From positions 1 to 35,021 of the forward strand of contig CAZRIP010000024.1 in the NCBI GenBank assembly GCA_964600165.1: a stretch of 35,021 bases of DNA, read 5' to 3'. The translations under genes were made by a program, and so were the position numbers. Below, piece after piece: positions 7,201 through 14,398 of the stretch. This stretch comes from CAZRIP01 sp964600165 (GTDB lineage: Bacteria; Elusimicrobiota; Elusimicrobia; UBA1565; UBA9628). Each line of letters starts with the position of its first letter. The first letter of the stretch is position 1. The notes beneath the pieces are model-generated. The model was not told where the DNA came from and did not search any database. It worked only from the letters and a program-made list of their open reading frames with translations.

Positions 7201-8421
7201 GTCGTCTGGCAGGACGACCTGTACGGCAAGCGCGTCGCCGCCATCAGCGAGGCGCGGCTGCGGCAGGTCCTCGAGGCCTCGCGCCCGAAAGACGCCAAGG
7301 CGCTCAACGAACGGCTCCAGGTTCGGCTCAATGAAGCGTCCGACCGGATCGAAAAAGCCGAGCGGATCACGGGGATCCTCGCCGCTCTCGGTGGGGCGGC
7401 CCTCGTCCACACGCCGCTCGCGCCCTTCGCTCTCGGGCTCGTGGTGCCGTACTTCGCCTCGATCCTCGCGTCCTCGCCGCGCGTGATGGCGAACGTCGAT
7501 CTGAGCCTGGCGACGATCGGCTTGCCCAAGCCCTTCGCCGTGCTGTTCAAGGCCGTCGGCGAGGCCCGCAAGAGCGCGCTCTTCTCTCGCGTCGGCGCGT
7601 TGGCGGCGCTGGACCTGGGCGGCATGCTCGCCTGGAAGATCGCGCCCGCGAGTCCCGTCGCGGCGGCCCTGCTCGCGCTCGCGTCCTTCGGCGGCTTCGT
7701 CGTCTGGCGGCGCGTCAAGGCGTACCAGCAAGCCGTCGAGCTCCAGAAAACGTCCGTCTACGGGATCTTGAAGGAAGGCGCGCCGCAGACGCCGATCGCG
7801 GACCTGCCGGGCAAGACGGCCCTCGAGAGGCACGGCCGCTACTTCGCCGACGGCGGGGAGATCGCGACCCTGCGCGTCGCTTATCGCCAGCTTCGCAAGA
7901 CGAGCCTGCCGGTGTTCACGTCCTTCATGACGTCGCTGCTCGCCCAGCTCACGTTCGGCCGCAAGTCCCAGAAAAACATGCCGGCGCAGGACCGCGCGCG
8001 GCTCAAGCCGGGGTTCTTCAATATCTGGACTCCCGGCCTCATCGACGCTCAGGCGGCCGGCAACAGCCGCATCTGGGCCCACGCCGACATGCCGAACGGG
8101 ACCAAGCACGGCGACGTCGACCCCGAGCAGTTCGAGCGGCTCTTCAAGAAGTTCGACCAGGGCCGCGACTACGTCACGGCCTCCGACATCGAGCGCATGA
8201 GCCGGGCCAATCTCAATCGGGACACTAGCGCGCGGCTCAAGCGGCTGATCGGCAACGCGGCCTCCAAGCGCAGCTTCGGCCAGCTCATGCAGGTGCTCGC
8301 CGACCGCGTCGTCTGGGAGGACGGCAAGCTCGTCCCCGCGATCAGCAAGACGCGGGCGCGCGGGCTTTTCGAGGGACCGGCGCTCTACGACATCGCACGC
8401 GAGCGCGGCGGCGATCGATGA
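4240..8421 (+). CDS. Exported alpha-dioxygenase (animal-type haem peroxidase fold) fused to caleosin-like domains
   Basis: This protein has 1393 residues. 1-34: signal peptide with APGFAPYQALAAE. 35-175: Ala/Pro/Gly-rich, including a GGNGG run. About 178-830: a haem peroxidase domain closest to plant alpha-dioxygenases, with motifs in order YRTADG (250), NPMVVSEKLM, LHDW with distal His330, SPWDKSSLYGSS, KVRTF, AHEHN (453-457), HTIPWT (495-500), WYGFLGKRFK, TEEF (571-574) and YRLH with Tyr578 and proximal His581. Tyr three residues before the proximal His matches the catalytic radical tyrosine of cyclooxygenases and alpha-dioxygenases, which oxygenate fatty acids at the alpha carbon. Hydrophobic segments lie at about 840-875, 1041-1080 and 1118-1155. 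Residues 908-1014 and 1195-1393 resemble caleosin, ending GLFEGPALYDIARER. The ATG lacks a Shine-Dalgarno sequence but follows a -10 box. The next gene overlaps its stop. The dioxygenase call is firm; the caleosin call is good but from memory. Confidence 0.9.
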   Translation: MTRTLSPSKLLAASLACSLILSAPGFAPYQALAAELGEGAGSIRVTPQTPVINVAPQLPGSIQLPTSQIPAGGIEANAPQAPAALSSAESLASAVGPGASADVGAQRAALDGAYSASKPGAAAAADAVEAKDSCASGGCPFAKLFGRGGGNGGNGGNGGGAQGATPAPARPAPSDVGPIQKAAMRIMALLWKITDRLIDARWDTRLPKYVDELYLYFNEQALRLNMWDANSQPSTDKTAYPKPDEAQQKYRTADGSYFDQNDPAMAKAGSRFNHLRKPDGPPNPEWDKMDPNPMVVSEKLMKRDRDANGEPIIKEIPANSWFVQIQDQLHDWFNHEQEPITDKPVSFAIPKGHPLAPEGGTMVLNRTQTDPTLPADYKGPAIHRNGETSPWDKSSLYGSSAEIQAKVRTFQGGHLKVGADGWLPDDAQKPGLPQTGFNNNMSVVLALHNTVWAHEHNFVADAIDREYKAKGVQLSDEELFQKARLRITAVNARNHTIPWTRWLFAGSDIGQRIMWADWYGFLGKRFKLAYMRWTDRHPILAKLTDPFIRAELAFGIPGTETQHYGVRYNFTEEFVDVYRLHQLIRDTYKVHHLQPNADGTVEIRILDTVKLRDMVGVKTQGALRAHSLEDWALTMGKQNVGELTINNMPDDLRNLTAQDGVKDGAKIDLGAIDVARTRERVEASTYAKFTIRLGEKAPRTFEELTGGDKEAAAKLREVYKKVQDVDFQIGILAERKPVGFALGNRQFKVFVLSAPGRLKNDRFLSSKYNAATYDQSGIDYVETNDFGNILARVVPGLKALDIEAMENPYAPYPEPGWLPKALSVDNLKAEGELAKTGKRAAVVIGASALGLLFGGPVVGAAALVAGGLAVLSIHKKKQVVAETAALVAQNKRERAGQPLSVGEDFSLGATNGRLFSQKGLDEAEFERVFRDFGALRGYVTAFDLARLREADDARAAKEGRGTWLSRLKGRVADKRRDEKLLALYADRVVWQDDLYGKRVAAISEARLRQVLEASRPKDAKALNERLQVRLNEASDRIEKAERITGILAALGGAALVHTPLAPFALGLVVPYFASILASSPRVMANVDLSLATIGLPKPFAVLFKAVGEARKSALFSRVGALAALDLGGMLAWKIAPASPVAAALLALASFGGFVVWRRVKAYQQAVELQKTSVYGILKEGAPQTPIADLPGKTALERHGRYFADGGEIATLRVAYRQLRKTSLPVFTSFMTSLLAQLTFGRKSQKNMPAQDRARLKPGFFNIWTPGLIDAQAAGNSRIWAHADMPNGTKHGDVDPEQFERLFKKFDQGRDYVTASDIERMSRANLNRDTSARLKRLIGNAASKRSFGQLMQVLADRVVWEDGKLVPAISKTRARGLFEGPALYDIARERGGDR

Positions 8422-8939
8422 AGCGGCTGATCGCTCCGCTCACGCTGCTCCTCGCCGCGGCTTCCATCGCGAGCGCGGCGGCCTGGGACGGCGTCTCGGG
8501 CCCGATCAGCGAGATCAAGGAGCCGCTCACGGCCGTCGCGCGCACTCAGGCCGATTGGGAAGCGCTCTGGAAGCGCCATTCGGGCGGCGACCTGAAATCC
8601 ATGCCCGGCGACCTCAAGGAAGGGGAGCTCGTCGTCGCCGTGTTCCTCGGCGAGCGCAAGACGGCCGGGATCAAGGTCAAGCTCGACGTCATCCAGGATC
8701 CCACGGACGCCTCGAAGGTCGTCGTGTTCTACTCCGAGGTCACGCCGTCGGACGACGCGATGCGCGCCGACGTCGTGAGCTATCCGTTCGCGATGATCAA
8801 GCTGCCGAAGCCGTACAAGGCCGTCGAGTTCGCGTTCAACGGCCGCTGCAAGGCGATCTCAGGCGAGGCCGTCGCGCGCATGAGCGGCGTCGCCGATCGA
8901 GCGGCGGCCTTCGCGGCTCTTCCGCGCTTCGATTACTGA
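8418..8939 (+). CDS. Exported PrcB-like protein
   Basis: This 173-residue protein starts at an ATG overlapping the previous stop (ATGA), so it is translationally coupled to the alpha-dioxygenase/caleosin gene. Residues 1-22 are a signal peptide ending ASAAA. The mature part resembles the C-terminal domain of PrcB, a subunit of the dentilisin protease complex in Treponema: a DWEALWKRH helix, then ELVVAVFLGERKTAGIKV, a VVVFYSEVTPS strand and a PFAMIKLPK...VEFAF end. In that family the domain is a protein-interaction module and not an enzyme. Here it could be a periplasmic partner or chaperone of the large upstream protein. Its 3' end overlaps that of the convergent transporter gene by 7 bases. 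Family call moderate; role is inference from coupling. Confidence 0.8.
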   Translation: MKRLIAPLTLLLAAASIASAAAWDGVSGPISEIKEPLTAVARTQADWEALWKRHSGGDLKSMPGDLKEGELVVAVFLGERKTAGIKVKLDVIQDPTDASKVVVFYSEVTPSDDAMRADVVSYPFAMIKLPKPYKAVEFAFNGRCKAISGEAVARMSGVADRAAAFAALPRFDY

Positions 8940-10702
8940 GGCTGCAGCGTAATCAGCCGCAGCGTCGCCAGGATCGGCAGGATCAGCGCGACGACGGCCT
9001 CGGCGGCCGAGAAGCCCGACGCGAGGGGCACGACGTACTTATCTCGGGTCCGCGGATGGTATTTCTTCCAGGCGAGCTCGATGAACGCGCCGAGCGCCAT
9101 CGTGATGATGTAGCTGCCCGGCAGCAGCATCCCCATGCCCATGCCGGTCGGCGACGGGACGTATTTCTTCCACTTGGTGTTCTCGATGATCGTCAGCGCC
9201 GCTCCGAGCGCGATCGCCGCGCACATCGCGGCCAAGGCCCCCGGCGGCAGGCCGCTCAAGCCCTTCGACAACAGCGTCGCGAAGCCGGCCCATTTCTGCG
9301 AGATCGGCGACTGCAGGCCGTGCTCGCCGCCGATGCCGTAAGTCGCGCGAAGCACCGGATAGGCGTAGGAGACGGCCAGCGCGCCGACGGGCACGGTGAT
9401 CAGCTGCATGTAGGTCAGGTAGCGCGGCGTGCTGTCGAGCATGTCGCCCGTCTTGAAGTCCTGCATCAGCGCCTCGGACTCCGACGCGATCGAGCCCGTC
9501 ACGCCGGATGAGACCATGTTCGCGGCGATGTTGCCGGGCGCGATGACGCCGAAGACGGCTTGCACCATGTTCGAGAGCACGCTGATCGGCTCGAAGTTCG
9601 TCTCGCCGTAGACGCGCAGGCCGACGAGCATCATCGGCACCGAGATCAAGATCGCCGCGATCGTCATCCAGGCGGGGATGCCGAGCATGATCTTTTGGCT
9701 GACGACGAGGGCCGCGCCGCTGATCACGCTGCCGCCGATCACCCAGCGCATCGGGAAATCCTCGGCTTGGATCGAGTCCTTGCCGAAGTGGGTGAACGTG
9801 CGGACGAGCGTCTTGCCGCGGATGAAAAGCGCCGTCATGCCGCCTGAGACGAGCAGCCCGGTCGCCGGCCACATCACCCACATCAGCATCGCGCGGCGCG
9901 TGATCGCCGTGACGGCGTGGTGCGAAAGAAGCGGCTCCGGCAGCCACCACCAGGCGATGAAGGTCCCGAGCAGCATCGAAAGCGTCACGCGCAGGCCGAT
10001 CAGCATTCCGGCGCCGACCAAGAGCAGGCTCCAGTTCAGGCCGAACGAGAGCGAGTCGCCGTAGCGCCCCACCGGCATCATTTCCGGCACGCGGTACCAC
10101 ACCTTCGGCAGCACGCGCATGTCTTCTCTCATAACCGACAGGAGCGCCGAGGAGGCCGCGCCCACGCCCATCGCGACGGCGGCGTCGCGCGCCTTGGAGT
10201 CCTTGGCGTCGAGGACGATCAGCGTCTCGGCGACGACGGTGCCGTCGACGAAGGGGAGCTTCTCGTCGACGATGAAATGCTTGCGCATCGGCACGGCCAT
10301 CAAGACGCCGAGCGAGCCCGCCGCCGTGAGCCACACGAAAGTCTGAAGGGGAGTGAGATGGACGTGAAAATTGAGGGAGGGATCGGCCGCGAGCATGTCG
10401 AAGGCCGCCATGATCACGCAGAGGAAGGCCATCGCGCCGGAGGACGTGCCCGCCGTCTGCACGAGGTTGTTCTCCCAGCGGTTGAAGTCCTTGAAGAAGA
10501 CGCCGAGCGTCAGATACCCGAAGATCGCGGCGACGATGGAGGTGTTCGGGCCGTAGCCGATCTTCATCACGATGTAGGGATAGGCGCCGCCGATCACGGC
10601 GGCGATGAAGACGCCGGCGATCACGACGCGCCAGGTGAACTCGCGCACGCCCGGCGGGCGCTTGCAGACCTGATGCGTGGGCGGAAGGGCGGCCGCGTCC
10701 AC
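8933..10702 (-). CDS. OPT-family oligopeptide transporter
   Basis: This 589-residue membrane protein has many hydrophobic helices and OPT signatures: AYPYIVMKIGYGPNTS near the start, an ENNLVQTAGTSSGAMAF segment, NIAANMVSSGVTGSIASES in the middle and PSPTGMGMGMLLPGSYII near the end. OPT proteins import oligopeptides or metal-peptide chelates using the proton gradient. The frame stays open far upstream, but that part is a shadow of the neighbouring gene. The best start is GTG at 10702-10700, sharing one base with the upstream TAG stop, which gives VDAAALPPTHQVCKRPPGVREF before the first helix. It is therefore coupled to the ATP-grasp/MFS gene. Its stop overlaps the convergent PrcB-like gene by 7 bases. 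The family is firm; the substrate is unknown, with peptides likeliest given the neighbours. Confidence 0.92.
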   Translation of the reverse strand: MDAAALPPTHQVCKRPPGVREFTWRVVIAGVFIAAVIGGAYPYIVMKIGYGPNTSIVAAIFGYLTLGVFFKDFNRWENNLVQTAGTSSGAMAFLCVIMAAFDMLAADPSLNFHVHLTPLQTFVWLTAAGSLGVLMAVPMRKHFIVDEKLPFVDGTVVAETLIVLDAKDSKARDAAVAMGVGAASSALLSVMREDMRVLPKVWYRVPEMMPVGRYGDSLSFGLNWSLLLVGAGMLIGLRVTLSMLLGTFIAWWWLPEPLLSHHAVTAITRRAMLMWVMWPATGLLVSGGMTALFIRGKTLVRTFTHFGKDSIQAEDFPMRWVIGGSVISGAALVVSQKIMLGIPAWMTIAAILISVPMMLVGLRVYGETNFEPISVLSNMVQAVFGVIAPGNIAANMVSSGVTGSIASESEALMQDFKTGDMLDSTPRYLTYMQLITVPVGALAVSYAYPVLRATYGIGGEHGLQSPISQKWAGFATLLSKGLSGLPPGALAAMCAAIALGAALTIIENTKWKKYVPSPTGMGMGMLLPGSYIITMALGAFIELAWKKYHPRTRDKYVVPLASGFSAAEAVVALILPILATLRLITLQPQ

Positions 10703-13700
10703 TAACCCTTCTTCGCCGGCGGCGGGGTTTTGGAGGCGAGCGTGGGCCAGATTTTCCAGTACATCGCGCCCACGAAGATGCAGAAAAGGGAGACGCCCAG
10801 GAACGCCCAGGCCGCGCCCATCGCGAAGCCCGTCGCCGGCAGCGCCGGGAAGAGGCTTTCGAGCGCCCAGACGACGAGGCCGCTGACGACCATCTGGATG
10901 GCGCTGGAAATTCCCGCGATGCGCGCGCTGCCCTCGTGCGCGCTGCCCGCGCTCTGCATCATGCCCATCACGGTGAGCTGGGCGGGCTTGAAGGCGGCCA
11001 TGAAGGCCACGATGCCTAGGGCCGCCACGGCCAGGCCCGCGAGCGGCAGCCCCGCCGCCATCATCATGAAGGCCGCCGGGATCGACAAAGTCGTCAGGCC
11101 CGCCACGAACATCAGCGGGAAGAACTTCTTCTGCGCGTCGTACTGCGACAGATTCGGGTCGACCTTGCCGCGGTGCTTGCGGAAGAACTGCGAGGCCTTC
11201 ATCGCCGAGAACATCATCACGGCGATCAGCAGCGTCGACGCGAGGTTGGCGCCCGCCTCGTTCAAGTGCAGCGAAGGGCGGATCGCGAACAGGCCCAACA
11301 GCGGGAAGGCCACCATCATCAACGCGTCGACGAGGCCGCGCTCCAACGAATCGAGCGCGACGAGCTTGCGCAGCGCGGCGTCGTTCTTGACGATGGCGAC
11401 GCCTTCCTTGAACTCGGCCCAGGTGCTCTTGGTCGCCTTCTCGAGGGCGACGTCCTCGTTGAGCTTGACGACGCTCATGACGGCGCGGCCGCCCTGGATC
11501 ACGAACACGCCGGCCATGCCGGCGACGAAGGCCCACTTCAGCGGCATGGCCAAGGCCGCCGCGCCCATGATGCCGAGCGCGATCGCCGTCGGGAAGATCA
11601 TCGTGGCCTTGGCCGACCAGGCCGACATCCGCGAGTTGTAGTGGTCGCGGACCTTCTCGCCCGTCTTGCCCTGCATCTGGTCCTGGAAGCCGTTTTGCTT
11701 GGCGACCTGGTCCATGCCGAAGGCGTCCCAATCGACGGGATGGGAGAAAGAGACCATGAGTCCGTCCAAGAAATTGAGGCCGAACAGCGACACCATCAGC
11801 CAGGAGACGCCGCCGCCGAGCGTCACGGCGCCGACGAGCGGCAGCGAGAAGGTCAGAGCGGGGACCGTGAACGCCACGGCCGCCGGCGGGATGAGCAGCA
11901 CGGCCAGCGGCACGCCGACGGCCCAGATCGCGATGCGGCCGAGCCAGGTGTACTTCAAGATGTCGCGCACCGACATCTTCGAGGCCAACACGGAGGCGAA
12001 CGGGCCGGAGAGGGCCAGCGCCAGCGTGTAGCCCAAGCGCCCGATGCCGATGGCGGCCAGGCCGCCGCCGATCATGTTCATCAGCGCGGAGAAGATCGGG
12101 CCGTAGACCCGGAAGATCGGCGTCCAGCGGACCTGCGCCTCCTCGTACTTGTCGAGCTCGGCGCGCGCCTTCGGCGTCAGCCCGAGCTCGTCGCGCGGCG
12201 CCTCCGGCAGCGCGCGGTAATCGGCTTCCGAGTGCTCCTCGGCGCCGTTCTGCTTGTAGACCGTGCCGTCGGGCTTGGTGATCTCGTAGCCGGTCTGGCG
12301 CAGGCCGGCGAGGACGTTCTTGACCGCCGCGTTGGCGTCGGCGCCGCGGCCGACCATCGCGCCGAGGCCGCCGGGATGGACCGAGTCGGCGCCTTCGACT
12401 TTCTCGCCGAGCTCGGAAAGCTGCAGGAAAATGGGGCCGTCCGTCTTCTTCGTGATCTGCTCGCCGTTGCCGAATTTGGCGAAGCCGTCGGCCTTGGCCA
12501 AGCCCGGCGTCTCATCGATCTTCGTGATCGTGCCGGAGACCGCCGGCGTGATGCCGAGCGCGAGCAGGCTGTCCGTCGGTTGGGTCTCAGGGAAAACGAG
12601 GGGCAGCCCGAGAGAGGCGCGCAGGCCGTTGGCGATCAGGTTGATCTCGCCGTGCCACTCCTTGGCCAGGCGCACGCCGTTGCCGCCGATCGGCCGGATC
12701 GCGTTGATCTCGACGAGCGCGACCTCGGGGGCCGACGGATCGCCGCGCAGGATGAACTCCATGTGGAAATTGCCGAAGGGAAGCCCGCCGAACTTGCCCC
12801 ACGCCGCGACGACGGCCTCGGTCATCGCGAGGATGACGGCGCGCTGCAGCTCGGGCGAGAGCAGCCCGTTCATGCCGAAGAGATAGCCTTTTTCCTTGTC
12901 GCCCGGGTCCGGGTTGCCGATGATGAAGCCCATCACGCTCAACGTGCCGTCCTTGTTGACCGCGACGTTGAGCTCGGCGTCGCCCTCGGCCAGGCGGTCG
13001 ATCATGCCCTCGATCAGGAAGCGCGACGGGCCGTTCTTCTCGGACTCGATGTAGATCGAGCGCTCCTCGGGATGAGCGCCCCAATACTCCGTGATCTCCT
13101 TCTTGACGCTGCGCACGGCCTCGCGCATCTCTTCCTCGCTGCCGATGCCGACGCGCAGGCCGGCCTTGCCGGCCGCGGTCTGCAGCTTCAAGACGGCTTT
13201 CTTGGAAGGGGTCTTCGCGACGATCTCGCGGAAGGTCCGGACGGCCTTCTCCTCGATGTCCGGGTCGTCGACGGCGCCCGGCGAGGCGGCCGGCCACTTG
13301 AGGCTCTCGATCCGCTCGCCGACGACGACGCGCGTCAGCATCTTGTCGGCGGCGGCCTCCACGGCGGCGGCCGGGTGGACGAGGATCGACGGGTTGTTGA
13401 ACTGCTTGATGGCTTGCTGGACCGCCGGCACCATGCGGCTGTAGCCTTGCAGGGTCGTGTTGGCGCCCAGCGCCGTCATGTGATGGTCGTCGAGGTACTT
13501 GATCAGCTTGTCGGAGAGCGCCTTCTTGTTCTCGGCGCTCATGTCCAAGATGTCGTGGGCGATGAAGTGCTCGGCGTCGGCCGGGCGGTGCTTCTCGGCG
13601 TCGATGACGACCTGCTTGAGCCCGGGGATCTCGCCGCGGCCGACCCGCTCGGCTTCGGCCTTGGCCCAGTCGTGGCCCCAGGCGCGGCCGTAGTGGCCGC

Positions 13701-14292
13701 CCGCGCCGACGAGCACGTGGACCGGCGTCTTGCCCTTCTCGAGCGTCATCTCCCGCCGGGCCGCGCGGTCGGCCGGCTGGTACTCCATGCGCATGACCTG
13801 GCCTTCCTCGCCCGAGAACACGGCGCGGTCGGCGCCCTTGGGGCCGACGCCTTCGTAGACTTTCTGCAGGGCCGGGGCCTGCGCGTCCGCGTGCTCGGTG
13901 TCGACGGCCGCTTTGACGTTCGGATCTTGGGCCAGCGCCTGGACGCTCGCGGCGCCGGCGCCCGGCAGGGCGCCGTCCTTTCGGGCCTCAGGAAGGGCTT
14001 TGCCCGAAAGGGCCTGGCTCGCTTGAGCGGTAGGAAGAGCGGTTGCGTTGAGCGTGACCTGCGCGGCGGGCAGCCGCGCGCCGTCGAGCGGCGCTGAAAT
14101 CGGCAGATTGACGTCGAGCTGGGCGGCCGGTGACAGGGGCGCGGCCGTGTTGAGCGTCGGGACGGTCAGGACCTCGGGCGCGACCCCGCCGTCGCGCACC
14201 TCGGCGGCGAAGGCTTGATACGACGCGAAGCCGGGCGCCTCGACGACGAGCAGCGCGCTTAAAAGCGCCCCGAAAAGCCGTTTGCCCATCAC
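10702..14292 (-). CDS. Exported fusion: ATP-grasp domain plus MFS-type transporter
   Basis: 1196 residues, starting GTG-ATG (ATG at 14289 is equally possible). 1-30: signal-like segment with APGFASYQAFAAE, nearly the same as in the alpha-dioxygenase protein. 31-180: Ala/Pro/Leu-rich, with YEG at 146-148. About 191-690: an ATP-grasp region of carboxylase/ligase type, with VHVLVGAGGHYG at the front, AVLKLQTAAGKAG (366-378) as the ATP-binding strand and loop, and GNFHMEFI then VEINAIRPIGG (527-537), equivalent to the E-x-N metal site. About 720-1190: a multi-helix membrane domain resembling MFS transporters, with typical DALMMVAFPLLGLF and MMQSAGSAHEGSARIAGISS segments. ATP-grasp enzymes join an acid to an amine using ATP; fused to a carrier, it may make and move one product. 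The OPT gene is coupled downstream. ATP-grasp and MFS calls are good; substrate unknown. Confidence 0.85.
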   Translation of the reverse strand: MMGKRLFGALLSALLVVEAPGFASYQAFAAEVRDGGVAPEVLTVPTLNTAAPLSPAAQLDVNLPISAPLDGARLPAAQVTLNATALPTAQASQALSGKALPEARKDGALPGAGAASVQALAQDPNVKAAVDTEHADAQAPALQKVYEGVGPKGADRAVFSGEEGQVMRMEYQPADRAARREMTLEKGKTPVHVLVGAGGHYGRAWGHDWAKAEAERVGRGEIPGLKQVVIDAEKHRPADAEHFIAHDILDMSAENKKALSDKLIKYLDDHHMTALGANTTLQGYSRMVPAVQQAIKQFNNPSILVHPAAAVEAAADKMLTRVVVGERIESLKWPAASPGAVDDPDIEEKAVRTFREIVAKTPSKKAVLKLQTAAGKAGLRVGIGSEEEMREAVRSVKKEITEYWGAHPEERSIYIESEKNGPSRFLIEGMIDRLAEGDAELNVAVNKDGTLSVMGFIIGNPDPGDKEKGYLFGMNGLLSPELQRAVILAMTEAVVAAWGKFGGLPFGNFHMEFILRGDPSAPEVALVEINAIRPIGGNGVRLAKEWHGEINLIANGLRASLGLPLVFPETQPTDSLLALGITPAVSGTITKIDETPGLAKADGFAKFGNGEQITKKTDGPIFLQLSELGEKVEGADSVHPGGLGAMVGRGADANAAVKNVLAGLRQTGYEITKPDGTVYKQNGAEEHSEADYRALPEAPRDELGLTPKARAELDKYEEAQVRWTPIFRVYGPIFSALMNMIGGGLAAIGIGRLGYTLALALSGPFASVLASKMSVRDILKYTWLGRIAIWAVGVPLAVLLIPPAAVAFTVPALTFSLPLVGAVTLGGGVSWLMVSLFGLNFLDGLMVSFSHPVDWDAFGMDQVAKQNGFQDQMQGKTGEKVRDHYNSRMSAWSAKATMIFPTAIALGIMGAAALAMPLKWAFVAGMAGVFVIQGGRAVMSVVKLNEDVALEKATKSTWAEFKEGVAIVKNDAALRKLVALDSLERGLVDALMMVAFPLLGLFAIRPSLHLNEAGANLASTLLIAVMMFSAMKASQFFRKHRGKVDPNLSQYDAQKKFFPLMFVAGLTTLSIPAAFMMMAAGLPLAGLAVAALGIVAFMAAFKPAQLTVMGMMQSAGSAHEGSARIAGISSAIQMVVSGLVVWALESLFPALPATGFAMGAAWAFLGVSLFCIFVGAMYWKIWPTLASKTPPPAKKG

Positions 14293-14298
14293 GGGATT

Positions 14299-14356
14299 AG
14301 TGTAGCTCGTGAATGCGGAATTTGACAGGGGTCTTAGGCCCTAAATCGGGTGGGTC
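14299..14356 (-). promoter_or_regulatory. Upstream element and leaderless-type promoter for the ATP-grasp/MFS gene
   Basis: On the minus strand TACACT (14304-14299) lies 6 bases before the GTG, or 9 before the ATG. CTGTCA 18 bases further up is a fair -35. There is no Shine-Dalgarno sequence. GACCCACCC followed by TTAGGGCCTAA (starting at 14356) resembles the element before the alpha-dioxygenase gene. The box CTACACTAA is shared with the gene starting at 30653. Confidence 0.55.
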
Positions 14357-14398
14357 TTGGAGGGCCGAAACGCCTAGGCCTTTTCCTTAAGAAGCCGG

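Noticed and set aside
10703..11731. Upstream extension of the OPT transporter frame
   Set aside because: This part is an out-of-frame reading of the ATP-grasp/MFS gene; the transporter-like sequence begins only after that gene's stop.
11173..14097. Plus-strand open frame of about 974 codons opposite the ATP-grasp/MFS gene
   Set aside because: Composition is dominated by Arg, Ala, Asp and His with no domain; the minus-strand gene has clear motifs throughout.
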